Shown here one piece after another: positions 10,640 to 24,200 of a stretch of 64,000 nt of DNA (the stretch's first letter is position 1; every line of letters starts with the position of its first letter). The notes under the pieces are model-generated. The model was given only the letters and a program-made list of their open reading frames with translations, did not search any database and was not told the DNA's origin. Both the position numbers and the translations under genes were made by a program. The DNA is from Serinus canaria (Eukaryota > Chordata > Aves > Passeriformes > Fringillidae): the NCBI RefSeq assembly GCF_022539315.1, contig NC_066316.1, forward strand, positions 32,675,245 to 32,739,244. Reading direction: 5' to 3'.

Positions 10640-12486
10640 TCTGCAATGAGTGATGGCTGGGGCAGTCCAACTGCTTACACATCAACTGTGTCATCATCTA
10701 GGTGAGTTGGGGCACAGATTGCTGCCATGCTTGATATTTGTAAGCACTCAGCTCCCACTTGGGCTCCCAAAAAAGGCCAGGTAGTCAAAGATCACAATCA
10801 CATGTATTTTAAAAGAAAATACCTTCTTTGAGTGTCTAAGCAAACGTAGTGCACATACAAAAAAGAGAACAGTTGAAACTTTTTCTCTGATTCTAAATGC
10901 AGGATGGAAAAATCTGGCCCTGAGAAAATTTACATCAATACATTTGCTTCTTGAAATAACAAAGAAATCCATGATCCAGAGCTCTTTGTAATGATTGCAC
11001 CCAGCATCACTTTCCTGTTATGTTTCTAGCAAACAGTGTAAATGTCAGAGTATTTTGCTAGTTGTGTTTATCTAGACATTTGTATGAGATTGTAAAAGGC
11101 ATTAGCAGAACTTTAGCAAGTCTCAGATAAATGATGAATACTTATTATCATGTAGCACTGCTTGGACCAAAGAAATAATAGTTTTTACTGCCTTCACTCC
11201 ATTATAGAAGAGAGAACTTTTTTTTTACAAGCAGTAAAGCCTTCAAAGATAAGATGATCTTATGAGGTCCCTTCATATATGTTCCTACAGCACTGTGTCC
11301 AAAAGTTCAAAGATGGAAAAGTCCATCTTTGAGAAGTAGTCAATGAATTATTTAATTGCTTGAAAGAAAAAGAGAGATCCAGAAACATTTCCTATTAATG
11401 CAGTTGTTGTCTCAGGTCCAGTAGCTTCCTTTACTAGTCACTGCCAGAGACATCTCCATACCAGGAGGTTTTCCTGATATTTAACATCTCCTAAATTCTT
11501 TCCCTTTCAAGCTATTAAAATCTCAGGCGTATAAAGGTCTTATTCGTTTGGTGTGTCCACCTATAAACATGGGCAAGTACCAACTGTTCTACAAGTCTTT
11601 CCATGAATTTCAGAGTGCCATTTTTAAGTCCCATTTGCTTTCATGGCAAAGCAATTCTGCAATGTGATCCCAGCTGCCAGTGATGAGCAACCTTTTCATG
11701 CCAAGGTATTAATAATCACCTTATAATTATGTATAGCAATATCATTGGTAAGTTTAATGTTTTCATTTTCCTGGTAATGTTTCCTACTCCCTTTGTTCCC
11801 TGATTGGGTAGAATAGACAGCAATCATATTTCCACCTCACTCATTTTATTAGGCTTAATAGGCCAAGCTTAAAAGCTTGAATAAACATTTTTGTAAACAT
11901 CCTAGAATCAAGTGTGAGTGATGGACTTTGGCATAAGAAGCAGGTGTGGTTGCACCACCACCTTCTGTGGCATTCATGCCTCCATGTCTCTAGGGGAACC
12001 ACTCCTGACTGTGCCAGATCATAAAACTGAGCTGTTCACTGAGACATCATGCTGGCAGTTCATAACCATCCTACAATAGTCTACCCCCCGTAAAGCCTTC
12101 TCCACCTTGTTTCCAAGTGATGTGCTTCTGGTTTATGAGGCATCTACATTTTCTTTATGGCTTTCTTTTTCTCAGTTTCTGCATTTATACAGCTCTAGAT
12201 GGCTGCTGCTGTGCATCTCAGGATATAAGCATGTTACTGCAAAGTGAGCAAGTACAGAACTATCCTTGGATAATCACCTGATGTGTGTTTGTATTCTAAA
12301 TGTTTTTTTTTCATGTGCTACACGTGCATTTTTTTTACTTCTTTAAAGTACTGTAAATCTGCTATGTTCAGTGTGTCTGGGCTTGAATACCTACAGTGTG
12401 GCAAGTTATTTAATTGTTTGCCAAATGTGTTTCAGCTTTTTATCCCAAAAGTTCATCTCTGCTGCTATTGGTAGAATGTAGAATAA
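10640..12486. other. Intergenic sequence, no gene seen
   Basis: Non-coding AT-rich DNA. The only structure noted is a small perfect hairpin (11-bp stem, 4-base loop) at 11307-11332. Confidence 0.6.
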
Positions 12487-13109
12487 TGTAGTGGGTTGAT
12501 GCTGTCCAGCAGCTAAGTACCCACTCAAATGTTCACTCCCACATCCAGCAGGATGGGGGAGAGAGCAGGCAGAGCAAAAGCAAGAAAACCTCATGGGTCA
12601 AGATAAGGACAGTTTAATAACTAAAGGTATGAAAAAAGTAATAATAGGAAAGCAATCACTCACCACCTCCCACAAGCAGATGGATGCCCAGGCACTCCCA
12701 GATAAGGACAGTTTAATAACTAAAGATATGAAAAAAGTAATAATACAAAAGCAATCACTCACCACCTCTCACAAGCAGATGGATGCCCAGGCAGTCTCTG
12801 AGCAAAGGCTGCTTTAGAGAGACAGCATTCCAGGTTTTAATGATGGGCATGATGTCATATGGTTTGGAATATTGCCTTGGTCAATTCAGCTCCGCTGCTT
12901 CAGCTGTGTCTCCTCCCAGCCTCTTGCTCAGCCCCAGCCTAGTCAGTGAGGTACCTGAGTGGGACAAACAGAGAGCCTTGATGCTGTGCAAGCACTGCTC
13001 AGCATCAGATAAAACACCTGCATGTTATCAACAGTTTTAGTCACAAATCCAAAACGCAGCACCATACCAGCTGCTAGGAGGAGAATCGGATCTGTACCAG
13101 CCAGACCCA
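12487..13109 (-). mobile_element. Avian endogenous retrovirus LTR with internal duplication
   Basis: About 620 bp related to the LTR at 7438-8057 and in the same minus orientation. One end contains tgtagtgggttgatgctg and 'ccagcagctaagtaccca'; the other contains 'ccataccagctgctaggagg' and 'aatccaaaacgcagcac', the same conserved block as in the first LTR. On the minus strand the ATTAAA polyadenylation signal is present twice (complements of 12613-12618 and 12712-12717) because a 99-bp segment is tandemly duplicated. No matching target-site duplication is visible at the edges I chose, so the ends are approximate. No internal viral genes are present. The open frames 12593-12817 and 12783-13040 lie within it and are not genes. 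Confidence 0.75.
12601..12798. repeat. Two-copy 99-bp tandem duplication inside the LTR
   Basis: Copy 1 is 12601-12699 and copy 2 is 12700-12798. They share agataaggacagtttaataa at the start and run about 90 bases with only a few mismatches (ggtatg/gatatg, aggaaag/acaaaag, ctccc/ctctc), diverging at the last few bases. The duplication covers the LTR polyadenylation-signal region. Confidence 0.9.
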
Positions 13110-15439
13110 GTGCAAGGAGCTTGCTTTACCTGCCAGTGTGGGATGCTGCTACACCTGGGCTCAGGGCACCACACATCCCTCATGCCTTGGGTCCCTAATG
13201 CTCTCAGCCAAACATGGCTTGAACTAAGGATTAAGGGCTGCTTTTCTCAGTGCAAGCATTAACAGGTTTTCTGTTCTTGACTGGCAGGCTACTTTTATAA
13301 GTTACTTAGCAAAAATTGGCTAACTTTGAAAAGCCTCTGTGGGAGGACTGACAGACAGTGGCACAGACAGACAGATGGAGACAGCAAGGAAGGCAGGCCA
13401 AAACCCAGATAGCTACATGAAATTCTTACTGAGCTACTGGGGCATCTGGCATAGAATCAAAGAGATGAAGCTGAGGAGGCTAAACAGACTCCTTTTATCA
13501 TTAAGTGATGGTAGCACAAAGCATTAGAGCATTCTCAGTCCAGTCCTAATTTCTGCTTCAAATTGAGTTCAGAAGTTCCCCATTAATTTAAGGGGAAAAT
13601 CATTGCAAAAATTTGGATAGGTGGCTCTGGTAAATGGATTAAGACACACCCACTCCCCCCCTCTTTTGGGGCTGTACAGGAAGCATGAAGTGTGTTGGAT
13701 TCAACCCAAAAGCTGGGCCTTTTCTGTGGCGTTATTGAGTGATGTTTCAACTGACTCATGAGGAGAGTAAGGCTGGCATTAAATAAAACACATCAGTGAT
13801 GAAAATTATATAAATTATCTGATTCATTTTCATCAAGTGTCTGCCTGCCTCTCTCTTGACTACAGATGAAGTTTGGAGCAATCACAGTCCTTAACTCTGG
13901 CATCTCCATTAAATATCTCGGGTTGGTGGGATGACACCAGCAGCAGCCTGCCTGCCTTTGGCTACTATTTAAAGATCATCGGGACAAAGGCAGTGCATCT
14001 CCCAGCTCACCAGGGAGGACATCCAAGTCACAGCTGACTACAGTCAAACTGTTTTCCATAGTGCCAGTAGCCCAGTGAAACAGGGATTAGAGAACCAACT
14101 TTATCACTTTGTGCAGTTTCAAAGAATGTAACACCCAGGGGAAAGATGAGAGAAGGAAAGACATAAAGGTGGCTTTCAGTGATCTTCTTCTTCAGTCTGC
14201 CAGATTCCAGGCTGGGCCCATTTATCAGCAAGGAGGGAACAGAAGAGTTTCCAGAGGGGATTATTATGGCTTTTTAAAGTGTTTGAAATACTGCCACATA
14301 ATCACATCTTTGTATTGTCCTATTTAGTTTAACATCTCATAGGGGATTTTTAAAAGTGAGTTTTGCTTCATTTTTATTGAAGTCATTGTAGTATGGTGAT
14401 TGGTAGAATATAACCTATATTGCTAGGTAATAACTTTTTTAAAAATTTAAATGAGAAATATTTTGAAAGAACTTTTGTCAGTTTTTATTGCAATACCTAA
14501 GAAACATTAAGTTAAAATAGTGTTTTGCCTTTTCTGTCATTTATGCACTTTTAAGAATTTTCCCCAGAATTCTGTCTTCTACCACTGAATAGGGCCAAAA
14601 TAAATTGCATTCTATAGACATTGAGGAGAACTTAAGGAAGTATAGCAGGTATGATTTTATCCCCTCTATATGATTCTTTGAATATATACTACTCTATAGC
14701 ATGGGTAAAGGAGAGGAGGAATTTTTAAAAACCTCCAAAGCTCTTTTACAGTTTTTTTTTTCCAGAAAGAAAACAAAACCACTTCACTAATCAGGAAATT
14801 ATTCAAAAACACATATTTTAACAAATGGCAGTACCACCTGGTTAGTGGGTTCAATGCACCCAAAGCCACTGATCTGCAGACAGGAATGGCTTGTCAGAAA
14901 CCATTTCTCCAAAATAGGGTTTGCTGTTTCTGGAGACTCTAAGACTTCCATAGTCTGACAGCAAATATAATAATATTAAAATGTTCTTCTGTAGCTATAG
15001 ATTCTGTGCAGTTTGATCATGTCCTACTTTTGTGAGAAAGGAAAAAATAAGCTTTTTATGAACAACTTTTTCCTTTGGTTAAGACATTGCAAATCTTGAA
15101 CTGCAAACTTCCTAAGTGGTGGTACCAAAAACCTGCTGAACTACCACAAATACAGGAGCAACTTCAGTCAGGTTTCATTCTTTGAATCAAAAATGTTGAT
15201 GTCTTTGTATCAACAATGAATGTTGTTACAGACACATCAACCAACACAGAAAATCAAGAACACTGGAATCTGCATTCTACCACATCTGATGACTTGCCTG
15301 GCCTTGAGCAAAATGCATGAATGTGTACTTGCAGAAACCTCTGGCAGAATTACTCTGTGACAAAATAGTTCCTGCTGCAGTAAATTGCTGAGGAGCAACA
15401 ATTGCTCCAAATATTATTCAAAATTACTCATTTAAGAGC

Positions 15440-15468
15440 AAAAAAAAAAAAAAAAAGAAAAAAAAAAA
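15440..15468 (+). repeat. Interrupted poly-A tract
   Basis: 29 bases, all A except a single G. No retrogene sequence is evident upstream. Confidence 0.95.
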
Positions 15469-16635
15469 CAACAGCATACAAACCAACCTCAGGAGCTGCT
15501 TTTCCTTCAGTTTTAGCTTCTTATCACCTTAAATAAACAAAGAGAGGATTTTTCTCTGTTTCACCAAGAATTGCTTGAAGAGTGAGCAGTGGTAGGAAAT
15601 TTCACTTTGGAAGCTGAAAATTGTCTAGGATTATACACATTTGGAAGAGCTTTGCTATAAAGGAAAGTATTAGGCATGCTTTTTCCTTTTGCCATTGCAA
15701 TCTCTTAGATCCTGACTCTGTAATTTTCATTAATTATGCTGGTAGCTATTGTAGCTAAGGGACAATGTACACACAAATGGCTGGGTTATCAAATTGCCTG
15801 CATAGTACAGAGGAAGCTGTTAAGTAGAATGATAAAACAATTTTGTCATCTCTTTCCTCTGCTGCTGTTCAGGCTGCCTCTGCCAGCCAGGAGAGCCAAG
15901 CATTTCAACAAAAAGGAACTGCACATGAGCATTTATGTGACTGGACACTGTAAAAAAAGGTAGTGGAAAAACTGCACTTGCAGAACAATATCTGGACTTA
16001 GTGACACACCCCTCTCTCACTGACAATCCTGATTCCTCCTCTTTGCACTTGATTTTAAGTTCATTCAATATCTCTGGTGAGAACCTAACTTATCCCATAT
16101 GATGACTGTCACGTTCCCACAGACCCTTCTGGTGCAAGGAGGGGGGCATTTAGAGCAGCACAAAACACCAGCTGTAAATCAGACCTGAATTCTCTTTCCT
16201 TTTTCTGAAGAGCAGCATCAGTAATCATGAAGGAATTTACTCACCACTTGGGGTAACAATGGTAGGATCAGATTCATGCTCCTGGCTTCAATTCACAGAC
16301 AATTTGTGAAAATAGATTAGAACACTATAAAAGTATTATTAAAATGCCCATGAGGGTTTAAACAGCACACCATAAATATTAGCTAGTGTTGCTGCCACAA
16401 ACACTGAACAGGGATGATAAAACAGTTTTAAACAACTCCTCATTAAATTAATCTTGTTTGGTATTTGCTCTGAATTTGTGACAGTCTGTGGAAAAAGGAC
16501 TGGGCAGCCATGTGAACTGAAACCTATGTGACATGTGACGACCTGCATGGGAGGCAGTAAATTTGCAAAGGTCGCTTGAATTCTGGCATTTCCATCTTTG
16601 AGTGGCTGACTTTGCAGCATCCATTTAGCTGTTTA

Positions 16636-16650
16636 TGTGTGTGTGTGTGT
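16636..16650 (+). repeat. (TG)n microsatellite
   Basis: Short uninterrupted dinucleotide tract of about seven units. Confidence 0.9.
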
Positions 16651-19600
16651 AGCACACATATAAATCAAAATTGAAGCACTGCATTAAAACACTTTTTAGT
16701 TCTACAGAGCTTGAAATCTCATGCTGTAGCCATGTTTTACTTCTCAGAATCATTTCAAGATCTGGTGCAGGTCTGTGCCTTCTCCTGTCTCCTTGGGAGA
16801 GCTAACTGTGGGAAGCCAGTCACTGTACCTTCTACACCTCTCTGCAGAGATCCAATGTCAGCAAGGACCTTGGCAAATGTCCTTTGAAGAATTTTGCTGA
16901 AGTGGCTGAAGACACTGCTGGGCCTGTCTGAGTGCCCTGCCCTTCTTCTGTTACTTGCCTTTTTCCAGTGAACAGTGAGCAGTGAGCACTTCACCTTCGG
17001 GGGTGATTTTCTTGAAAATTTGGCCTATGCCTTGGGACAGTTAAGACACAGTCACATGGTTCTCCTTTGTCCTCCACAGGATCAATAACCCAAGAGGGTA
17101 GGAAGGACACTCAGGAGACCAATAACATCTGAAAGTGCCCCTGTGAAATTTCCCAGAGTCTGTCTGCTCAAAAGCCCCTCAGCTGTGTTGGCAAAACGCA
17201 GACCAGGGGCCACAGTCTCCTCCAGTGTAAGCCAGCACCAAGTGTCACAGAAATTCATGGTGCTACACCAGGCTGACATAATTTAAACAGCTATACCTAC
17301 TTATAGTTCCCAGCCTGATAAATATTTACCCATCAGAAGGCAAAACTCTTACATTCTACATAGACTAAATACATGTCAGGCCAGCCCACAGGTTCCTCCC
17401 TTCAGAGCTGCTGGTCCATCCCATTCCCACCTGGCCCCAGTCACCCCAAGGAGAGCAGCCACAACCTTCCCAAAAGTGACTTGCAGTCACCCAAGGAGGG
17501 AGAAGAGCACAACATTAAGGAATTCTGCTCTTGTTTAATTAAGATGATGCAATCAACTGTTCCACAAACACTTAGGGATCTTCTTAATAACTCTATTTTT
17601 ATCAGCTTGAGTGCCACATGCAGTAGTGCAAGGTAATCACTGGGGCTGATAACTGAATTCAGGAAAGGTTTACCTTACTGTGGTTTCCCTCCTAAGAATT
17701 TGCTTTCTGGTAACCTATTCCCTCTGCCATTTCTGTGCTGGCTTCTATTTGTATCCAATATAAGGTAATGTTCTTTAAATTACTTTAAAGTACTGATGAT
17801 TCTGCTTTCAAAAATGCACTCTTAATAACCAGCTTCTAGGCATAATTTTAGGGTACAGGAAACTAAAGTGAAACAAACTTGAATTGCTTTTAAGTAAAAA
17901 AATTTGGCAAAGGCTTTTAAGAGCTACTTCTTTGTGGGGAGATGCATCTTGTCTATTTGTTTGCCTCCATTTCCTGATTCAGAAATGGCTTTTAGGTTCC
18001 CCAAGATTTCCAGAATAAAATAGTTTATCCACAGACAAACAACTTCAGCTGCTGAAACCTGTCACTTGTTGCCTCCATTTTGCTGTGAAGTATTATTAGC
18101 AATATTTTAGCAGTTCTTACAAAGCCTTATTTTACTTCATACTGTCCAGTGTTTAGAAGACTGTTCATACTCTTAAGGTGTCATGTGCCAGATAGCTGGT
18201 GTTTCTTCCCTCCCACCTCACTTCTGTGAGCTCTGCTGTAGTAACAGACACAGTCAGAGGGCAAGTTACTCCCAGAAACACATCATATTCTCACAAGGTT
18301 CTGTTCCATTTGCAGAAGAGCTGAAACCCAGTGGCAAAATCCACAAAATGTTATGAAAGCAGCTGGACCCCTTCATCTGTTATACAAGGGGATTCAGCAC
18401 AGGAGCCCAGGAATCTCTTTTGGTGGCTGCATGAAGCCTACTCCACACAGAAGTTCTCACCATGAGGTTGTGCAGACATCACTTGTTCTATCACACAATG
18501 GAGACTCCTGCACATGCAGGGAGTTTGAAAGTCCACTTGTCTTGGTAAGTGAATGTAACACCAACTGTAAGATCCTTACACTGCACTAAATTGAGGACTG
18601 GCAAAACCCCTTGCCTTTGTAGAATCTTTAATAATTTCAAGTGGATTTGGGGAAAGACCCTGAGGCACAAATCAATGCAGGAGGGAAGGTCCACTTAGTA
18701 TTGCAATCATTTGACAAGTGGCAGTGCGTGGGATTTGGTTTCAGGGTTAAATTCTTCACCTAAATAAGGTATTTGAAATGAGAGAGGGAAAAGCATTTCA
18801 TACCTGCCAAGTAGTAAGTTGTCCCTCTGGCACCAGACTTTCAAAATACTTGTCAGGATGATATCACACTGCCTGATGCAGGTCTTGGAAAAGTGCTAGT
18901 ATGAGGTGGAGATTTTTCAGCCATGGGTTTTGGCATACTATCTGTGTTGGGGAAAACAACTTTATTTTTTATATTATTTTTCTTTACTGTTTTTGATTCC
19001 CCTTGAGAAGAAAAAGAACAGGAAAATCAGACATCAGGATAGAAGAGACATCTCCAGTATACAAAAAACTCAGACTATGAGGTCACTGATGTCTCAAATG
19101 TGACTAGTCCCAGGGGGTGGCAAGAGAAAGCAACATTTAGGAAGCCAGATGCAGCCATTTGTCTCCAAGGAGCAGCTGGTGATGAGATGCTCTTATAAAT
19201 GAAATGGGATTGCTCAGTGCTGTTGATTTACTGGAGTTAGTGTTGCCAATTCTGATTCATGCTACCATTATGGATACGAAGCCTAGGAGTCACAAGCTTT
19301 GTTGGTTTTATTGTTAACACTTGAGGTATCTGTGATTCAAAAACTTTGTAAAAAGCAGTAGATATAGAGTGCTTATGTAGACTGTTTTATGGTTGAATTG
19401 CCAGGTGACTGAGTGACTGACAGATCCCAGAGCTCAGTTTCCTGGATCAGTGATTCTTAGTCATCTGGCAGTTGATGAGTAGGAAATTATATTGGCTATG
19501 TTATTCACGTTGGGAAAAAACTACAAATCAGTGTGGTTTGTAGGATTAATAACATACTGCTAGCATAGAAGTGAGCATACAAATTAAACAGTGTCAAATC

Positions 19601-20666
19601 ACTCTGAGAATGGTTGTGCTAAACCTGCACCAAACAGCTGGGGCTGAGCTCAGGAGCTGATGAGGACACGGGCTCACCAGGATGTGCACAACAAGCCGGG
19701 TTTTTTATGAGCATTGATGGCTTGAGGTCGGGGCACCTGAACTGCTGTGACAAATGACAGTAAGATGATACTGAGGACTCTCCATACAGCAAGAAGTGCC
19801 CCCAAACAGCAACACAGATCCTTTGTCCCCATGAGTTTTTAATACATCACACATAAAGGATCTGACCTGTACTGCACCCAGCTTTGGTACTTCTGCGTTT
19901 CCTATTGCATTTTCTGTAAAACCTCATTGTACCATCTAATACAAACACATGCCCACTTAAGTAATTCTGACGTTGAACTGTAAAGTAAATATTTCTCAAA
20001 AAACAGTCCATTCCATTCGTGTACTATATCCAACAATTTTCCATGAAGGATTTTGGAAGCAGGCGGCCCTCTGATAAGGCCACACTTAGCAACTGTTCTA
20101 AGGTACCACCTTAGAATGTTCCTACCAGGTTTAGATGGCCATCTCATGGAGGTTCACTCCTCCAGGGCCAAGTGGGAGTACTGCCCAATTGCTGGCTGAG
20201 CTATTTGGGCATTTAGCCATTGGGTCACTTTGCACAGTTTCCTTTAGGAGAGGTATTTGGAGCAAGGCCTTTACCTCAGATTTGATGAATGTATTAAATT
20301 GGTGACAAGGGACCCAGCAGTTTCAAGCAATGTGATGCTCAAGGAACCTGAGGACTGGTTTCAGAACAGCCTGCCAATGGTTTGTAAGAGCTTGCTATCT
20401 ACTGTCTATTGCAGTGTTTTTTTCCCAAAGGAAGTGGATTGCAGTTTCAAATTCACAATGCAGTTTCACATTGACTACGAAGGAGTTGCCTGAATAAACA
20501 GACTCTGATTTGCCACCATCTTTTGCTGGATTCAGACTGCTGACTACTTCCATGGCCTGTTGTCATTCATAGCCTTAGCTATCCCCCAGCTTCAGCTTGG
20601 TTTTCATAGAATCAAAGAACAGAAGAGAAGAAGATACCATGGAGAAGCTTGTGCCATGAAGCAAAG

Positions 20667-21266
20667 ATGGACCCTGGGCTGCATCCAAAGCAGCATGGCC
20701 AGCAGGTCAAAGGAAGTGATTCTCCCCCTCTACTCCACTCTGATGAGACCTCACATGGAGTGCAGCATCCAGCTCTGGAACCCTCAGCATTGAAATGATG
20801 TGAACGTGCTGGAGCCAGTCCAGAAGAGGGCCAAAAAAATGATCAGGGGGCTGCAGCACCTCTCCTATGGAGTCAGGTCAAGAAAGTTGTGGTTGTTCAG
20901 CCTGGAAAAGAGAAGGCTTCAGGGGGGCCTCATTGTGGTCTTTCAGTATCTGAAAGGGGCATTAAAAAAAAAACTGGGGAGGGACTTTTTACAAGGCATG
21001 TAGTGATAAGACAAGAGGGAATGGCCTTAGCTGAAAGAGGGTAGATTTAGATTAGATATCGGGAAGAAGTTCTTTACTCAGAGGGTGGTGAGGCACTGGC
21101 AGAGGATGCCCAGAGAATCTGTGGATGCCTCATCCCTGGAGGTGTTCAAGGCCAGACTGGATAGGGCTTTGAGCAGCCCTGTCTAGTGGAAGGTGTGCCT
21201 GCCCATGGCAGGGGGGTTGGAACTAAATGATCTTTAAGGTCCCTTCCAACTCAAATCAAAATGATG
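20667..21266 (+). mobile_element. CR1 LINE fragment, end of ORF2 plus 3' UTR
   Basis: A 5'-truncated CR1 of 0.6 kb. The coding remnant carries the C-terminal hallmarks of the CR1 reverse-transcriptase ORF: 'SRSKEVILPLYSTLMRPH' (about 20700-20755), 'VQKRAKKMIRGLQHLSY' and '[14 protein letters not shown]' (20820-20935). These are broken by an in-frame stop and frameshifts. It ends with the typical CR1 tail, 'cctgcccatggcagggggg' then 'ttggaactaaatgatcttta' and 'aggtcccttccaac'. It is a dead copy in sense orientation to the flanking genes. CR1 is the dominant LINE of birds and reptiles. Confidence 0.93.
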
Positions 21267-24200
21267 GAAGGGCTGATTTCTAGCATACACAGAGAGCCAG
21301 GGCCCTTACACTGAAGCACTCCTGGGAGCTGCTGTGATTTGTGCTGGAAGCCACCCACACTTAGGACTGAGAACACAGACATCACATGGGAGCAGCTGGA
21401 GGCAAAAGCAAGCTCTTACAGAAATGGCCTGATCTTGTGTGTCTGGTAATGCTTATAGAGAACCTCTGAAGTGGTGTGGCAATATCACCTAGTTTGCTTC
21501 TACCAGAATGTATCCCTGGACTACATGCCTTTCTTAGATCCCTGGCAAATCCATTTAAATTTCGCCCCATGAACAGGCTGTGGGATAGCATGACATGATA
21601 GGAACTGGAACCAAGCATGCACAAAACACCATTATTAGTATTCACAGGTAAATGATTAGTAGAAGCCAGAGATTTTCAACTATTTTATGTAGAAACATTT
21701 CTGTTCTAAGGTTTTCATACTCATTTGAGAGTTTTAGATTCAGGAACTATTTTTCTTTCCTCTGGAAGTTAGTAATTTTCTTAATACAGTATCCTTATTC
21801 AATAGCCAGTTCTGAAGCTGTGTCCACATCTGAAAGCAAGGAAATGCCACTGGGAGCAAGATCAGGCCAAATTATAGAAAACGAAGAGCTAAGACCTTTT
21901 GGGACACTGGAAATATATTGGTTCCCTAAACCAGGACTTCAGTGGGGAAGAAAGGTCAACAGGAAGAAATTAGAGGAAATACAGTGTCCTGTACTCTTTT
22001 CACAGAATAGATTTGATCCATTTAGTGGGATAAAGCAGTCTGTAGCGTACTGTATTTTTTCACTTGTATTTTTCACATCACAAATATCTGACAGCCCAAG
22101 ACAAAACCAGTACAAGATCTTACCTGGCTCTTTTACTCATTTCCTCTAAATCCTGAGATGCTAATGCTGTTTGTATTTCCTGTTATCAAGTATCATGCAA
22201 TCTCTTTCTGCAATTAAGTACCAAAACTGATGTTTTGAATTTTTTCCATTCCTTAATGAGTGTAACAGACATTTATAAAAACTGTAAATATCCAGCTTTT
22301 ACCCAATTAAATTTTAGCTAATGCCTTTTTTATTTAAAAATCTATTTCATCAACCTGTGACTCATTATGAGAAAGAAAGCAACAGTACAGTATGTTATTT
22401 AGCTCAGTTTTTGAGGAGTTGAATTTGCTGACACAGAGAATTAGTTTATAAGGTGTACTACTAAATTTAACCCTTGAGTGATCAATAACCATACTTTACT
22501 TAATGTCTCTAAAGTGTAGCACCTTTATTAATCATTAGTGGGCTCTACTAAAGTATACAGATTAAAAATTGACCCAAATCTGCTCTTCAAATACCTAAGA
22601 CTGCACAGAAATTGAAAAAGCTATATCTACTATCCATATGAAGACCCTGTATAAAGACTGTTGCTTAGTGATTATTTCCTAGCACTCAAACTATGGTTTA
22701 TACCATAATTTTCTTGTGAAGTAGGCTCTTCTTGGGAAATAGCTCTTTTTATCCCTTCAGATAAAGCTGTCTTTACAAAAGCAGCCTGTAGAGAACATGG
22801 GCTAGAGATAGCTACAGCTGGTAAGACAAGAGTTGAGTCCTGTCTTTATTTCCAGTATGGACAGCGTGGTGTGGGGTTGGTGAGAGGATACACAGCAGGT
22901 AATGTGTTCTTCAGTGAGCAATGTATGAGGATGAGTCTTTTTCCTGGCTCTTCGATGTTTTTCAAAATGACCTTTCCAATTCTGTGTGATTGAACAGATA
23001 ATCAAACACTAACTTCAGTGTAAATTTGACAACAGAACTAGAGTTGGTACCTGGCAGAATGAAGATGAATGCTCTAAGTGTGGCTTAAAGCTGCTGTCTT
23101 TTATGGGTGGGGTGAGGATACAGCCATTTGCAGGGTAAGGACACTGCTACAGAATTAATTACAAGTTAGATCAAGAAGACCCCACTTATTGCAGGGATTG
23201 CCATTTAATGTAAATTTGTACAAAGCTTAAAATGGCAGGCTCACCTAGCTCATCTCTACACACTCCTGTGGCATAAAGCAGCCTTGTTCTCATCATACTG
23301 AAGCAGTTATTTCCTCTTCTAGGTGAGGAAATGTACATATGCAATCAACAAGAATAATAGTGTGATTTGTTTCTGACTGTAAATGTCTCTGTAACTACAG
23401 ATGCAAACGAGGTATTGCCCTTGAAGACCTGGAGAGCAGCCAGTGTGCCCTGATTCCTTGATGTAAACAGTTATGCATAAACAGCATTTCTTTTTACAGG
23501 GTCTATGCTACTCCAGCTTCCAAGTGTTCAGACCAAGATTTTTCTTCTGCAGTTCCTTATGTGAGCTTTTCTGCAGTTTCCTGAGTATCCTCTAAACAAC
23601 CCTTACCTTTGCAGCTCCAAAGAGATCTTCCCTCTAAGATCTGAGAGGAATCCCACCCACATGCACTCATGACCATGCCAGTAACAGATGTTGCATCTCA
23701 GCATTTCCGAGGTGCTGTTGAAGCCCTCACCCTTTTGTCACACTCTGAACCACGCTTAATCAGAGCTGCAAGGTTTCCTCCTGTCATGGGGTAGGTGTTG
23801 GCATGTGTGTGAATTTGTATGCACATATGTCTGTGTGTGTCTAGAAGATCTTCTCTGTCACCTCTACATGTATATATATATAAAGCCATGTAAGAAAACA
23901 AGAAAAACAAATCTGTGACATTTGTAGTAGTTACATATGTAAAGAGAAACAAAGGATCCTCTCCTCCTCATAGGTAGACTCAAGTTGAATACTTAAAACA
24001 GCTACAGAAATAATACTTACACACATGTAAGAAGTATTTATTTTGTGGATGTCAGCAGATATGAAAATATTTGGTGTAGTTCTGAAAAGAGTAATTTGGA
24101 AAACATTTTGTACGGTAAGATCCTTGGTATTTACTAATGGAATTGTATTCTTTAAAAATTGTGAAGAATTTACATAACTGATTAGTAATCGTAGACTTGT

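Larger units (their letters stand above)
13110..20666. other. Intergenic sequence, no gene recognised
   Basis: 7.5 kb with no recognisable exon. It contains an A-rich tract (15440-15468) and a (TG)n tract (16636-16650). A slightly GC-richer patch at 16740-17290 has two neighbouring minus-strand open frames (16755-16994 and 17082-17279) that look repeat-like but match no family I can name. Nothing else stands out. Confidence 0.55.

Noticed and set aside
21652..22149. 165-codon open frame on the + strand
   Set aside because: No recognisable domain, no exon boundaries and AT-rich codon use like the surroundings. In 64 kb over six frames about one frame of this size is expected by chance.
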